Below the pieces are notes generated by a model. The model was not told where the DNA came from. It saw only the letters and a list, made by a program, of their open reading frames with translations, and ran no database searches. From NCBI GenBank assembly GCA_944321565.1, contig CALULT010000034.1, positions 1-34,910 on the forward strand: a DNA stretch of 34,910 nt, written 5' to 3'. Positions 8,783-15,865 of the stretch are shown piece by piece (the stretch's first letter is position 1; each line of letters starts with the position of its first letter). This stretch comes from an uncultured Paraprevotella sp. GTDB taxonomy: Bacteria; Bacteroidota; Bacteroidia; Bacteroidales; Bacteroidaceae. The translations under genes were made by a program, and so were the position numbers.

Positions 8783-9796
8783 TCAGCCGACAGTTTGCCC
8801 CTTGGCGTTTTCCACCAATTTGGCCAGGTCGCGGCGAAGTTGCTGGTAAGGCGGCGCGTTCTTGAAGCCCACATTCTTCTTCAGCATCTCTTCCACGGAA
8901 TTCTGGCTATGCTGGTAACACGACAATTCGTTCTGCCGCTGGATTTCATGTTCGGCCAGTTTCTTGATTTCCCGCTCGCGTTCCTTACGCAAGAGGATGC
9001 AGACCGGGGTGAGCAAGGGAGACACCACATTGTCAAACAAAGTATGCCCTTGGATGTACAAGTAAGTCGTTTCGGGGGTCACGCCCAACTGCAAGAGCTC
9101 CGCCTTCAACGGCCCATAGCCTTTCCGCGCCTCGGGAAAATGGCGTTGCAGCCACGACATCTTCCGGTTCACCTTCCGGCGGACATAGTCCAGCGTGAGT
9201 TCCGGATGATAAACGTTGAGTTCGTTGAATGAAACGGTCGTCCCAAATTCGCTCAACGTGAAATCACGGTAACGATCGTTCCGATACACCCACACAGACC
9301 AGACAAACAGCGGCCATATAATGCGGGAATATTCGCGCATAAATCCCTCGAAATCCACGACCTGCCGGTCATTGAGCGTGGCCATCACGCACACGCGGTG
9401 CAGGCTTTCGGCATAACACTGGTAATTCTCAATGGCATATACATACGTATGGAAAACGTATGGATTCCGGTTGACCAGCCGCGAAGTCTGCGTGGCATCC
9501 TGCATGAGGTAGTCATAGTCGGCATCGACACAGGCAATCATGTAATTGCCCAACTGCGGGCCGAGGCGATTCATCAACACAAGCTTTTTCCCTTTGCCCA
9601 ACGTGCTGCGGGAAGGCAACATGATTTCAAAATAGCAATGTTCGTCCTCAAACTCGTCCAAGACCGTGCGCCAAAAGAAAATATCATCGTAGCTTTCCAC
9701 GTAAGCCACGATTTTCTTCCGCGCCGTCTTTGACTTAAGCTTCTGTGCCGCCCCCAAATAAAGGGAAGTCAGGTTCTCAGACAATCGTTTGGCCAT
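8783..9796 (-). CDS. DUF4435 (TOPRIM-like) protein, AriB-like
   Basis: A 337-residue protein matching the DUF4435 pattern. An early glutamate in AYVESYDDIFFW (E34) and an acidic DADYD cluster (D91, D93, D95) at the end of a hydrophobic strand resemble the TOPRIM metal site of OLD-family nucleases. They are followed by the DUF4435-typical YAIENYQCY (E123-N124). The C-terminal third is charged and helical (RKEREREIKKLAEHEIQRQNE). The ATG is preceded by a good GGAGGG Shine-Dalgarno. It lies 22 bp downstream of a small ABC-type ATPase, the gene pairing of the PARIS anti-phage system (AriA ATPase, AriB DUF4435 effector). Nuclease or tRNase activity is inferred, and the pair could serve another DNA or RNA maintenance role. 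Confidence 0.8.
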   Translation of the reverse strand: MAKRLSENLTSLYLGAAQKLKSKTARKKIVAYVESYDDIFFWRTVLDEFEDEHCYFEIMLPSRSTLGKGKKLVLMNRLGPQLGNYMIACVDADYDYLMQDATQTSRLVNRNPYVFHTYVYAIENYQCYAESLHRVCVMATLNDRQVVDFEGFMREYSRIIWPLFVWSVWVYRNDRYRDFTLSEFGTTVSFNELNVYHPELTLDYVRRKVNRKMSWLQRHFPEARKGYGPLKAELLQLGVTPETTYLYIQGHTLFDNVVSPLLTPVCILLRKEREREIKKLAEHEIQRQNELSCYQHSQNSVEEMLKKNVGFKNAPPYQQLRRDLAKLVENAKGQTVG

Positions 9797-9818
9797 CGTC
9801 AGCCCTCCTTTCCGAAAC

Positions 9819-10640
9819 TTATTGCGTGATGTCGGTCACTTCCGTCACGGCATCCATCCAGCCGTTCATGATGACGGCTGGCGAATGGGTGGTCAGGATA
9901 ATCTGCACGTTCGGGTTGAGCTGCCGTATCAGGCTGATAAGTTTCTGTTGCCACTCGATGTGCAGGCTCACTTCCGGCTCGTCCATGAACAACACGTAAG
10001 GTTGCCTGTCCTCCACCAAGACGGTGAGCAGGATGGCCAGCATCTGCTTCTCGCCCGAAGACAATTTATAAGGTGGAAGCACCTCGCCGAATTGTTCCAT
10101 CTGTATCTCATTGCTGGTGCGTACGATTTTCTTCCCCGTTTCGCTAAACAACTCGTCCACCATGTCTTGGAACTGGACACGGGCTTGCGCCGCCTGTTGC
10201 GCCTTCTCCTTGGCTTCCGGGTCGCCGCTCGTCAGCATGGCAATCATGCGGTTGCCCACGTTCACCTGGTAGTCCAGGAAACGACGCTGGAGCTGGTAGA
10301 GTTGCCAGTCCAGTTCCGTGGCCACCCGGGTGTCGGCCAGTTTTTCCAGCAAATTCCCATGTATCAAGGGGCGATCGAAACTCCGGATGACATCAAACCT
10401 CACCGTCGTGGCATCTTCCGGGTAATAAGTCAGCTTGACATCCGGCTTGACAGGGCAGTTCTCCTTCATTGCCTCAAGCAGCTTCAGAATCACCTTGTTG
10501 AGGATCGTGCTTTTCCCCACGCCGTTCACGCCACTAAGGATATTCACCTTCCGGTGCAAGTCCCACACGATGTGTTTCTGCCCGCTCCAAAGCGAATCTA
10601 TCTCAATGCGCTGTATGTAATCGCCAATCTTTTCTTCCAT
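9819..10640 (-). CDS. AAA/ABC-type ATPase (RecF/AriA-like)
   Basis: A 273-residue ATPase of the AAA_15/AAA_21 (RecF/OLD-type) class. The Walker A GVNGVGKST is at 37-45, the ABC-like signature is LSSGEKQML, the Walker B is VLFMDEPEVSLH and the H-loop region is LTTHSP. The coiled-coil between the lobes is short (roughly residues 115-190), which makes it compact for this class. I start at 10640 rather than the upstream ATG at 10664 because GGAGGACA lies 6 bp before this ATG and the upstream codons are atypical. A -7 box (TAACTTTG) is at 10670-10677. It is the promoter-proximal gene of the pair with the DUF4435 gene, so it likely acts as the sensor or clamp for it. Confidence 0.88.
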   Translation of the reverse strand: MEEKIGDYIQRIEIDSLWSGQKHIVWDLHRKVNILSGVNGVGKSTILNKVILKLLEAMKENCPVKPDVKLTYYPEDATTVRFDVIRSFDRPLIHGNLLEKLADTRVATELDWQLYQLQRRFLDYQVNVGNRMIAMLTSGDPEAKEKAQQAAQARVQFQDMVDELFSETGKKIVRTSNEIQMEQFGEVLPPYKLSSGEKQMLAILLTVLVEDRQPYVLFMDEPEVSLHIEWQQKLISLIRQLNPNVQIILTTHSPAVIMNGWMDAVTEVTDITQ

Positions 10641-10669
10641 AGCTTGTGTCCTCCATGCTGCCAACTACG

Positions 10670-10677
10670 CAAAGTTA
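10670..10677 (-). promoter_or_regulatory. -7 box for the AAA/DUF4435 pair
   Basis: The minus strand reads TAACTTTG, a perfect TAnnTTTG match 30 bp upstream of the chosen ATPase start codon. Confidence 0.55.
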
Positions 10678-10732
10678 ACTTTTCCCACGGAAAGAAGCAA
10701 CGGAATGATGCTAAAAAGTGTGAGAAAAAGCG

Positions 10733-10740
10733 TAACTTTG
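10733..10740 (+). promoter_or_regulatory. -7 box for EamA transporter operon
   Basis: TAACTTTG on the plus strand, 36 bp before the EamA start and divergent from the ATPase promoter. Confidence 0.55.
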
Positions 10741-10776
10741 CAGCGTTTTTCAGACACAAAATAAGTTCATCACAAA

Positions 10777-11718
10777 ATGTACAAAGACAAAAATCTGGCC
10801 GGGCATCTCTGCATGTTCGGGGCTTGCGCGGCTTGGGGGCTGATGGCCCCATTGGGGAAAGATGCCATGAGCCATGGCGTCAGCGGGCTGGACTTGGTCA
10901 GCTTCCGGGTCATTGGAGCCGCCCTCTGCTTTTGGCTCACCTCCCTGCTGGGAGGCAAACAGGAAGAGGTCTCTCCTCGCGACCTGCTTCTCTTTTTCTT
11001 TGCCGGCATGCTGGCCATCGTGTTCAACCAATGCTGTTACACCATCGGGCTGTCCATCACCTCGCCCGTCAACGCCAGCATCGTCACCACCACGCTGCCC
11101 ATCATCACGATGGTGCTGGCTGCCCTGTTCCTCAAAGAGCCGGTGACCAACAAGAAAGTGCTCGGCATCTTCTGCGGTGCCATCGGTGCGCTGTTGCTCA
11201 TCATGGGCAACGGGCATGCCACACAAGCTGGAGACGGCGAACTGACAGGCGACCTGTTGTGCCTCACCGCGCAATGCAGCTTCGCCGTTTACCTAACCAT
11301 CTTCAAGAAGCTCATCCAGAAATACACCGTAGTCACTTGCATGAAGTGGATGTTCACCTACGCGACCATCGTCATCCTGCCCTTCACCTACAAGGAACTG
11401 TCCATGCTGCCTTGGACTTCCATCTCCGTCGCGACATGGCTGGAAACCGCCTTTGTGGTATTCGTCGGCACCTACCTGGCCTACATCATGATGATGACGG
11501 GTCAGAAAATGCTGCGCCCCACCATCGTGAGCATGTACAACTACGTGCAACCCATCGTGGCTTGTGTGGTCAGCGTGGCCACGGGGCTGGGCGTGTTCGG
11601 CTGGAGCCAGGGGTTGGCCGTCGTCCTCGTGTTCGGAGGCGTATGGTTGGTGACGCAAAGCAAGAGCCGGGCCGACATGAAAGCCGAAGCACAACGACGA
11701 ACCGCATCAAAAGACTAA
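10777..11718 (+). CDS. EamA/DMT-family transporter
   Basis: A 313-residue inner-membrane protein with about ten hydrophobic segments arranged as two EamA repeats. The first repeat runs from residue 8 (HLCMFGACAAWGLMAPLGKD) to about 145, the second from about 155 (LLCLTAQCSFAVYLTIFKK) to 300. Typical DMT features are visible: SPVNASIVTTTLPIITMVLAALFLKEP in the first repeat and MYNYVQPIVACVVSV in the second. It ends in a basic, charged cytoplasmic tail. The substrate is not predictable; family members export amino acids or metabolites. It is followed after 6 bp by the helicase gene and is probably cotranscribed with it. Confidence 0.92.
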   Translation: MYKDKNLAGHLCMFGACAAWGLMAPLGKDAMSHGVSGLDLVSFRVIGAALCFWLTSLLGGKQEEVSPRDLLLFFFAGMLAIVFNQCCYTIGLSITSPVNASIVTTTLPIITMVLAALFLKEPVTNKKVLGIFCGAIGALLLIMGNGHATQAGDGELTGDLLCLTAQCSFAVYLTIFKKLIQKYTVVTCMKWMFTYATIVILPFTYKELSMLPWTSISVATWLETAFVVFVGTYLAYIMMMTGQKMLRPTIVSMYNYVQPIVACVVSVATGLGVFGWSQGLAVVLVFGGVWLVTQSKSRADMKAEAQRRTASKD

Positions 11719-11724
11719 ACCGCC

Positions 11725-13695
11725 ATGCCCGCATCGTCCATCTTATGGTTGCAACAGCAACACCAGTTGCTGGAACTGGAATATGAATACGAGAAGGCGC
11801 AGTTCCGGCAACAGGCGGAAACGGTCGGCGTAGCCCGGAAAATCAGGCAAGGGCTTTGTTGGTATCCGCTCAGGTTGGGGAAGAGCTATTACAACTCACT
11901 CAACCAACTGGTCATCAAAACCGAGCGCACGGAATACACCGACGAAGAGCATAACTTCGAACCGGGCAAACAAGTCTGTTTCTTTACCCAGGATGCCTCT
12001 GGCGACTTGCGGAAAAACAGACAAGGCGGGCAACTGCATTACTTCCGTTTCACGGGCACTGTGAGTTTCGTCAATGGCAACCTGATGGTCATCACCCTGC
12101 CCGACCCGGAAGCATTGGCCCGACTGCGCGAAGGGGAACGTGTCGGTGTGCAGCTTGCTTTGGACGAAACGACCTACCGGCTGATGTTCGAAGCCTTGGA
12201 CAAGGTGAGCGCAGCCAAACACGGACGACTTGCCGAACTCCGCGAAATTTTCCGCGGCACGTCGCCGGCCGGCAAACTGACCTTCCAGCCTATGCGGTTC
12301 CCGTGGCTGAACCCCACACAGGAAACCGCCGTCAACGAAGTGCTGCGCGCCAAGGACGTAATGGTCGTGCACGGGCCGCCGGGCACAGGCAAGACCACCA
12401 CCCTCGTGGAAGCCATTTACGAGACGCTCCACCGCGAAAGCCAGGTCTTGGTATGCGCCCAAAGCAACATGGCCGTGGACTGGATTGCGGAAAAGTTGGC
12501 CGACCGCGGCGTGTCCGTGCTGCGCGTGGGCAATCCTTCACGTGTCAACGACAAGATGCTATCCTACACCTACGAACGGCGTTTCGAGGCCCATCCTTCT
12601 TACCCGCAACTCTGGGCCATCCGCAAGACCATCCGTGAAATGTATGCCCATCGTCCCTCGTCGGGACGTGAAGCCTTCCACCAAAAGATAGCCAGGCTGC
12701 GCGACCGGGCCACCGAACTGGAAATCGCCATCAACGAAAGCCTGTTCAACGACGCACGGGTCATCGCCTGCACGTTGGCCGGGAGTGCCCACCGCGTGCT
12801 GATGGGAAAGAAATTCTCCACTTTGTTCATCGACGAAGCCGCCCAAGCCCTTGAAGCCGCCTGCTGGATTGCCATCCAAAAAGCCGGGCGGGTCATCCTC
12901 GCCGGCGACCACCGCCAGCTCCCACCCACCGTGAAATGCCCGGAAGCCCTGAAGGGCGGATTGGGACGGACGCTAATGGAATCCATCGCCGCCAGCCAAC
13001 CGGACGCCGTCTGCCTGTTGCGCCTCCAATACCGCATGAACGAACAAATCATGCGTTTCTCCAGCGAATGCTTCTACGACGGTAAAGTGGAGAGTGCACC
13101 GGAAGTAAAATACCGAGGCATCCTGGACTGGGAAAATCCGATGGAATGGATTGACACGGCCGACGAGTCACAGACCGCCCCCTATTTGTCCGGTGAGAAC
13201 AAGGATGCGGAAAACCTCCTTGACGCCCCAGCCGCACAATCCGACTTCGGCGAAACGCAAAACCCCGACAGCACCAGCCGCGCCAACCCCGAAGAAGCAC
13301 GGCTCACGCTGAACATCCTGAAAGCTTACTTCCAAAAAATCGGCAAGGAACGCATCTTAAGCGAAAACATCGACACGGGCATCATCTCACCCTACAAGGG
13401 ACAGGTGCGCATCTTGCGCACCCTCCTGCGCCGCGACGTTTTTTTCAAACCCTACCGCAACCTGCTCAGCGTGAACACCGTCGATGGTTTCCAAGGCCAG
13501 GAACGCGACATCATCCTCGTCAGCATGGTGCGCAGCAATGAAGAAGGCCAAATCGGCTTCCTGCACGACCTGCGCCGCATGAACGTGGCTATCACCCGCG
13601 CCCGGATGAAACTCATCCTCGTGGGCGACAGCCGCACCCTCTGCCGCACGGCGTTCTACCGCCGCCTGTACGAATATGTGCGAGGACTTACTTGA
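11725..13695 (+). CDS. Upf1-like superfamily 1 helicase
   Basis: A 656-residue SF1B-type helicase. An N-terminal accessory/OB-like region (1-190) precedes the Q-motif LNPTQE at 196-201, Walker A GPPGTGKT at 217-224, motif II FIDEAAQALEAACW, motif III LAGDHRQLPPT, motif IV LLRLQYRMNEQIMRF, motif V VNTVDGFQGQERDIILVSMVRS and motif VI NVAITRARMKLILVGD. This is the arrangement of Upf1/IGHMBP2/SETX-like enzymes, which act on RNA or DNA. An acidic, low-similarity insert falls around residues 480-515. Family members are present in many Bacteroidales and are thought to be nucleic-acid maintenance proteins. The stop is 28 bp from the convergent sodB stop. Confidence 0.92.
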   Translation: MPASSILWLQQQHQLLELEYEYEKAQFRQQAETVGVARKIRQGLCWYPLRLGKSYYNSLNQLVIKTERTEYTDEEHNFEPGKQVCFFTQDASGDLRKNRQGGQLHYFRFTGTVSFVNGNLMVITLPDPEALARLREGERVGVQLALDETTYRLMFEALDKVSAAKHGRLAELREIFRGTSPAGKLTFQPMRFPWLNPTQETAVNEVLRAKDVMVVHGPPGTGKTTTLVEAIYETLHRESQVLVCAQSNMAVDWIAEKLADRGVSVLRVGNPSRVNDKMLSYTYERRFEAHPSYPQLWAIRKTIREMYAHRPSSGREAFHQKIARLRDRATELEIAINESLFNDARVIACTLAGSAHRVLMGKKFSTLFIDEAAQALEAACWIAIQKAGRVILAGDHRQLPPTVKCPEALKGGLGRTLMESIAASQPDAVCLLRLQYRMNEQIMRFSSECFYDGKVESAPEVKYRGILDWENPMEWIDTADESQTAPYLSGENKDAENLLDAPAAQSDFGETQNPDSTSRANPEEARLTLNILKAYFQKIGKERILSENIDTGIISPYKGQVRILRTLLRRDVFFKPYRNLLSVNTVDGFQGQERDIILVSMVRSNEEGQIGFLHDLRRMNVAITRARMKLILVGDSRTLCRTAFYRRLYEYVRGLT

Positions 13696-13723
13696 CGCCT
13701 GGATGTCACAATGTGTCCCGGAT

Positions 13724-14350
13724 TCACTTCATCCGGGCCGCCACCACGTTCCAGTCCACAATCTGCCACAATGCGGCAATGTGGTCGGCACGGCGGTTAC
13801 GGTAATCCACATAGTAAGCGTGTTCCCACACGTCGAATCCCAACAAAGGCACCAGCCCCTCTGTCACGGGATTTCCCGCATTGGGACATTGCACGATGGT
13901 AAGTCTGCCCTGCCCGTCCTGGGCCAACCACACCCATCCGGAACCAAACAAACCGACAGAAGCCGAAGCCATCTCTTTCCTGAAATCCTCAAAAGAGCCG
14001 AAAAAGCCCCGAATGGCGTCCTTCAGTTTTCCCTTGGGCGAGCCCGTGCCCTCAGACCCTACCGGGTGGAACTGTTCAAAATACAAGGTATGATTGAGCA
14101 CCTGCCCGGCATTGTTGAACAACGGGCCGGCCGGAGCCTTGCGCACTATCTCCTCCAGGTTCATCCCGGCATACCCGGTCCCTTCCACCAAGGTGTTCAG
14201 CGTATTTACATAAGCCTGCAAATGCTTTCCGTGGTGGTAATCCAACGTTTCCCGGCTCAGCACAGGCTTCAACGCATCCGTCCCGTAAGGCAATTCAGGC
14301 AATACGAACGGGGCTTTCATCTCGGTAATAGTCAATTGAGTCAACATCAT
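13724..14350 (-). CDS. sodB: Superoxide dismutase, Fe-type or cambialistic
   Basis: A 208-residue Fe/Mn superoxide dismutase. Metal ligands by this start are H39 (DYHHGKH), H87 (LNHTLYF), D173 and H177 (GFDVWEHAYY). The active-site glutamine is Q83 within NNAGQVLNH, the Fe-type position, while the Mn-type site carries NAG instead of a glutamine. Bacteroides and Porphyromonas enzymes with this pattern are iron-loaded or cambialistic. It removes superoxide in the cytoplasm on air exposure. An ATG at 14320 (MKAPFVLPELPYG) would give 198 residues, closer to the family norm, and is a serious alternative start. A promoter overlapped by a dyad lies about 80 bp upstream. Confidence 0.95.
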   Translation of the reverse strand: MMLTQLTITEMKAPFVLPELPYGTDALKPVLSRETLDYHHGKHLQAYVNTLNTLVEGTGYAGMNLEEIVRKAPAGPLFNNAGQVLNHTLYFEQFHPVGSEGTGSPKGKLKDAIRGFFGSFEDFRKEMASASVGLFGSGWVWLAQDGQGRLTIVQCPNAGNPVTEGLVPLLGFDVWEHAYYVDYRNRRADHIAALWQIVDWNVVAARMK

Positions 14351-14422
14351 CTCTTTTCATTTTTAGGATTCATATTCTACTTAACAGCATTTCTTCCACG
14401 AGCTTGTGCTCCAAACGAAGAG

Positions 14423-14442
14423 ACACTATACAAAGATAGTGT
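14423..14442 (-). promoter_or_regulatory. sodB promoter with overlapping dyad
   Basis: The minus strand has TATCTTTG (plus coordinates 14431-14438), a perfect -7 box, with a TTG 17 bp upstream. The box is covered by an inverted repeat ACACTAT-N6-ATAGTGT at 14423-14442. A dyad centred on the -7 element is the geometry of a repressor site, so this is a candidate redox- or iron-responsive operator; the regulator is not known. Confidence 0.5.
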
Positions 14443-14557
14443 TTTTCCCGAATCCCAACGAATCTTTACCGGTTTATTTCCTCTAAACTTGCCGACCGTC
14501 GGTACATCCCCATACGTTAATCTTTCTTTTCACCGAGGTATTCCCACAAATTTTAGC

Positions 14558-14565
14558 TAAGTTTG
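14558..14565 (+). promoter_or_regulatory. -7 box for nitroreductase
   Basis: TAAGTTTG fits TAnnTTTG, 23 bp upstream of the ATG. Confidence 0.45.
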
Positions 14566-14588
14566 CTTTCCAAAAAATATATTGCGAC

Positions 14589-15098
14589 ATGGACTTCAAA
14601 TCATTATGCGAAGCGCGCTATTCCGTGCGCGCCTACAAGCCGGATACCATTCCGGCCGAAAAGTTGGAATACGTCAAAGAGTGTACCCGCTTGGCTCCGT
14701 CGGCCGTCAACAAGCAACCGTGGAAATTCTTCCTCTTCACGCGGGAGGAAGACCGCCGGCTCATGCAACAATGCTATGACCGCGAATGGTTCCGCGAAGC
14801 CCCGGCCTACGTGCTGGCCTGCGAAAACCACAATGAGGCCTGGACGCGCCGCTACGACGAGAAGAACCACGCGGACATAGACCTGGCCATCGCCATCGAG
14901 CACCTCTGCCTCGCCGCCGCCGAACAGGGACTGGGCACCTGCTGGGTTTGCAACTTCCGGGTACAACTCTGCCAAGAGCTGTTCCACCTGCCTGCCGAAC
15001 TCTACCCCGTGGCCATCATCCCGATAGGCTATCCGGCCTCGTCCGAAATCCCCGCCAAAACGCGCAAACCCATGGACGAGATTTGGGAAGACCGCTAA
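14589..15098 (+). CDS. Nitroreductase-family FMN oxidoreductase
   Basis: A 169-residue nitroreductase-fold protein. The N-terminal FMN-phosphate-binding block is ARYSVRAYKPDTIP with RLAPSAVNKQPWKFFLF (around residues 9-50). The C-terminal part has the family's IAIEHLCLAAAEQGLGTCWVC and PVAIIPIGYPA segments. It is at the short end for the family. Such proteins use NAD(P)H and FMN to reduce nitro compounds, quinones or disulfides; the physiological substrate is not inferable. It stands alone, divergent from sodB, with its own -7 box at 14558. Confidence 0.9.
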   Translation: MDFKSLCEARYSVRAYKPDTIPAEKLEYVKECTRLAPSAVNKQPWKFFLFTREEDRRLMQQCYDREWFREAPAYVLACENHNEAWTRRYDEKNHADIDLAIAIEHLCLAAAEQGLGTCWVCNFRVQLCQELFHLPAELYPVAIIPIGYPASSEIPAKTRKPMDEIWEDR

Positions 15099-15270
15099 AA
15101 ACACACAGCGGGCACAATTCGCATTCTTAGGGGGAATCTGACGCTAATGGAATTGTTTAAACATACGCTGAATAGTTACAAAAATGAATAGAGGCAATTG
15201 GGTGCGCAGAGTTTTTTGTTTCTAAAGCCCTGAATGTCCGCAGTCGAAGCCGGAAGGAATGAACTGTCCC

Positions 15271-15335
15271 GCCTTGCAGGGGGACGAGCCCCGAAGGGGC
15301 AGAGGGGATTTCACACCCACGGGGTCATATCCCCC
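15271..15335. repeat. Diverged copy of CTTG-AGGGG intergenic repeat
   Basis: CTTGCAGGGGGACGAGCC at 15273-15290 runs into the perfect hairpin GCCCC-GAA-GGGGC (15288-15300), then AGAGGGG and a CAC-N-CCAC tract. The same order occurs at 1735-1780: CTTGTAGGGGAGG, a CGC-GAA-GCG hairpin, GGAGGGG, then CAC..CCAC. The stems differ in sequence but keep the GAA loop. A second stem, GGGGAT/ATCCCC, follows at 15304-15334. This is a short dispersed intergenic repeat of REP-like character. Confidence 0.5.
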
Positions 15336-15467
15336 TTTTATTGGCTCAGTCGAAATTTAGCGGAGATTTATAGCCAAAGAGAAATGGTTTGCGAATTACA
15401 CAAACGGAAATTGAAAATTAGAAGTGATTCCAACTCTTCTTTTTGTGTGGCTTTTGGGAACACGAGA

Positions 15468-15596
15468 GTTTCAGGCACTTGAAACTGGGTGTTCCAAGCG
15501 TTTGGAACTGGGTGTTTCAGGCCTTGGAACTGGGTGTTCCGGGCTTTGAAACTGGGTGTTCCGGGCTTTGAAACTGGGTGTTTCAGGCTCTGAAAC
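15468..15596. repeat. 22-bp tandem array of dyads
   Basis: Six (G/A)-variable boxes GRAAC at 15481, 15504, 15526, 15548, 15570 and 15592 are spaced 23, 22, 22, 22 and 22 bp apart. Each complete unit reads GRAAC-TGGGT-GTTYC followed by a 6-8 bp linker. Both the unit (GGAAC..GTTCC, GAAAC..GTTTC) and the junctions (GTTCCAA-GCGT-TTGGAAC, GTTTCAG-GCT-CTGAAAC) form dyads. The surrounding gene-free tract 15099-15865 otherwise holds the repeat at 15271, a compound hairpin (TGCCCG/CGGGCA arms, 15635-15669) and a strong hairpin at 15782-15822. No coding sequence is convincing there. Confidence 0.8.
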
Positions 15597-15781
15597 TTTT
15601 AGGCCGTGAGGCGGGGAGTCCTCTATGCACACCCTGCCCGGACGGAGGAGTTTTTTCTCCGCACGGGCAAGTGACGGGAAGCAGGGCATTTGATTACAAA
15701 TGAATATTCGTCAGTTTTAAATCCCCAAGATTAGGAACAGTTCCATCAAAAGCCACCTAAATGCCAAATGTCGGAAGAAAC

Positions 15782-15822
15782 GGAGGAAGGCATGCCCCGC
15801 GAACACGGGCATGCCTTCCTCC
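15782..15822. terminator. Long perfect hairpin downstream of POT transporter
   Basis: GGAGGAAGGCATGCCC (15782-15797) and GGGCATGCCTTCCTCC (15807-15822) form a perfect 16-bp stem with a 9-base loop, 44 bp past the minus-strand stop of the transporter gene. An A-run on the plus strand (15825-15832) precedes it in the minus-strand reading. The T-content after it on the minus strand is modest (GTTTCTTCC). Confidence 0.75.
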
Positions 15823-15865
15823 TCAAAAAAAACGTCCATCGCCGTTGGCACAGCGGGAGTCCCCG

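Noticed and set aside
9789-11786. 665-codon plus-strand open frame across the AAA ATPase and EamA genes
   Set aside because: It runs antisense to the ATPase and out of frame through the transporter; no motif, and composition changes abruptly between the two halves.
15468-15596. CRISPR array
   Set aside because: The 22-bp periodicity leaves only 6-8 bp between dyads, with no unique spacers of normal length and no cas genes nearby.
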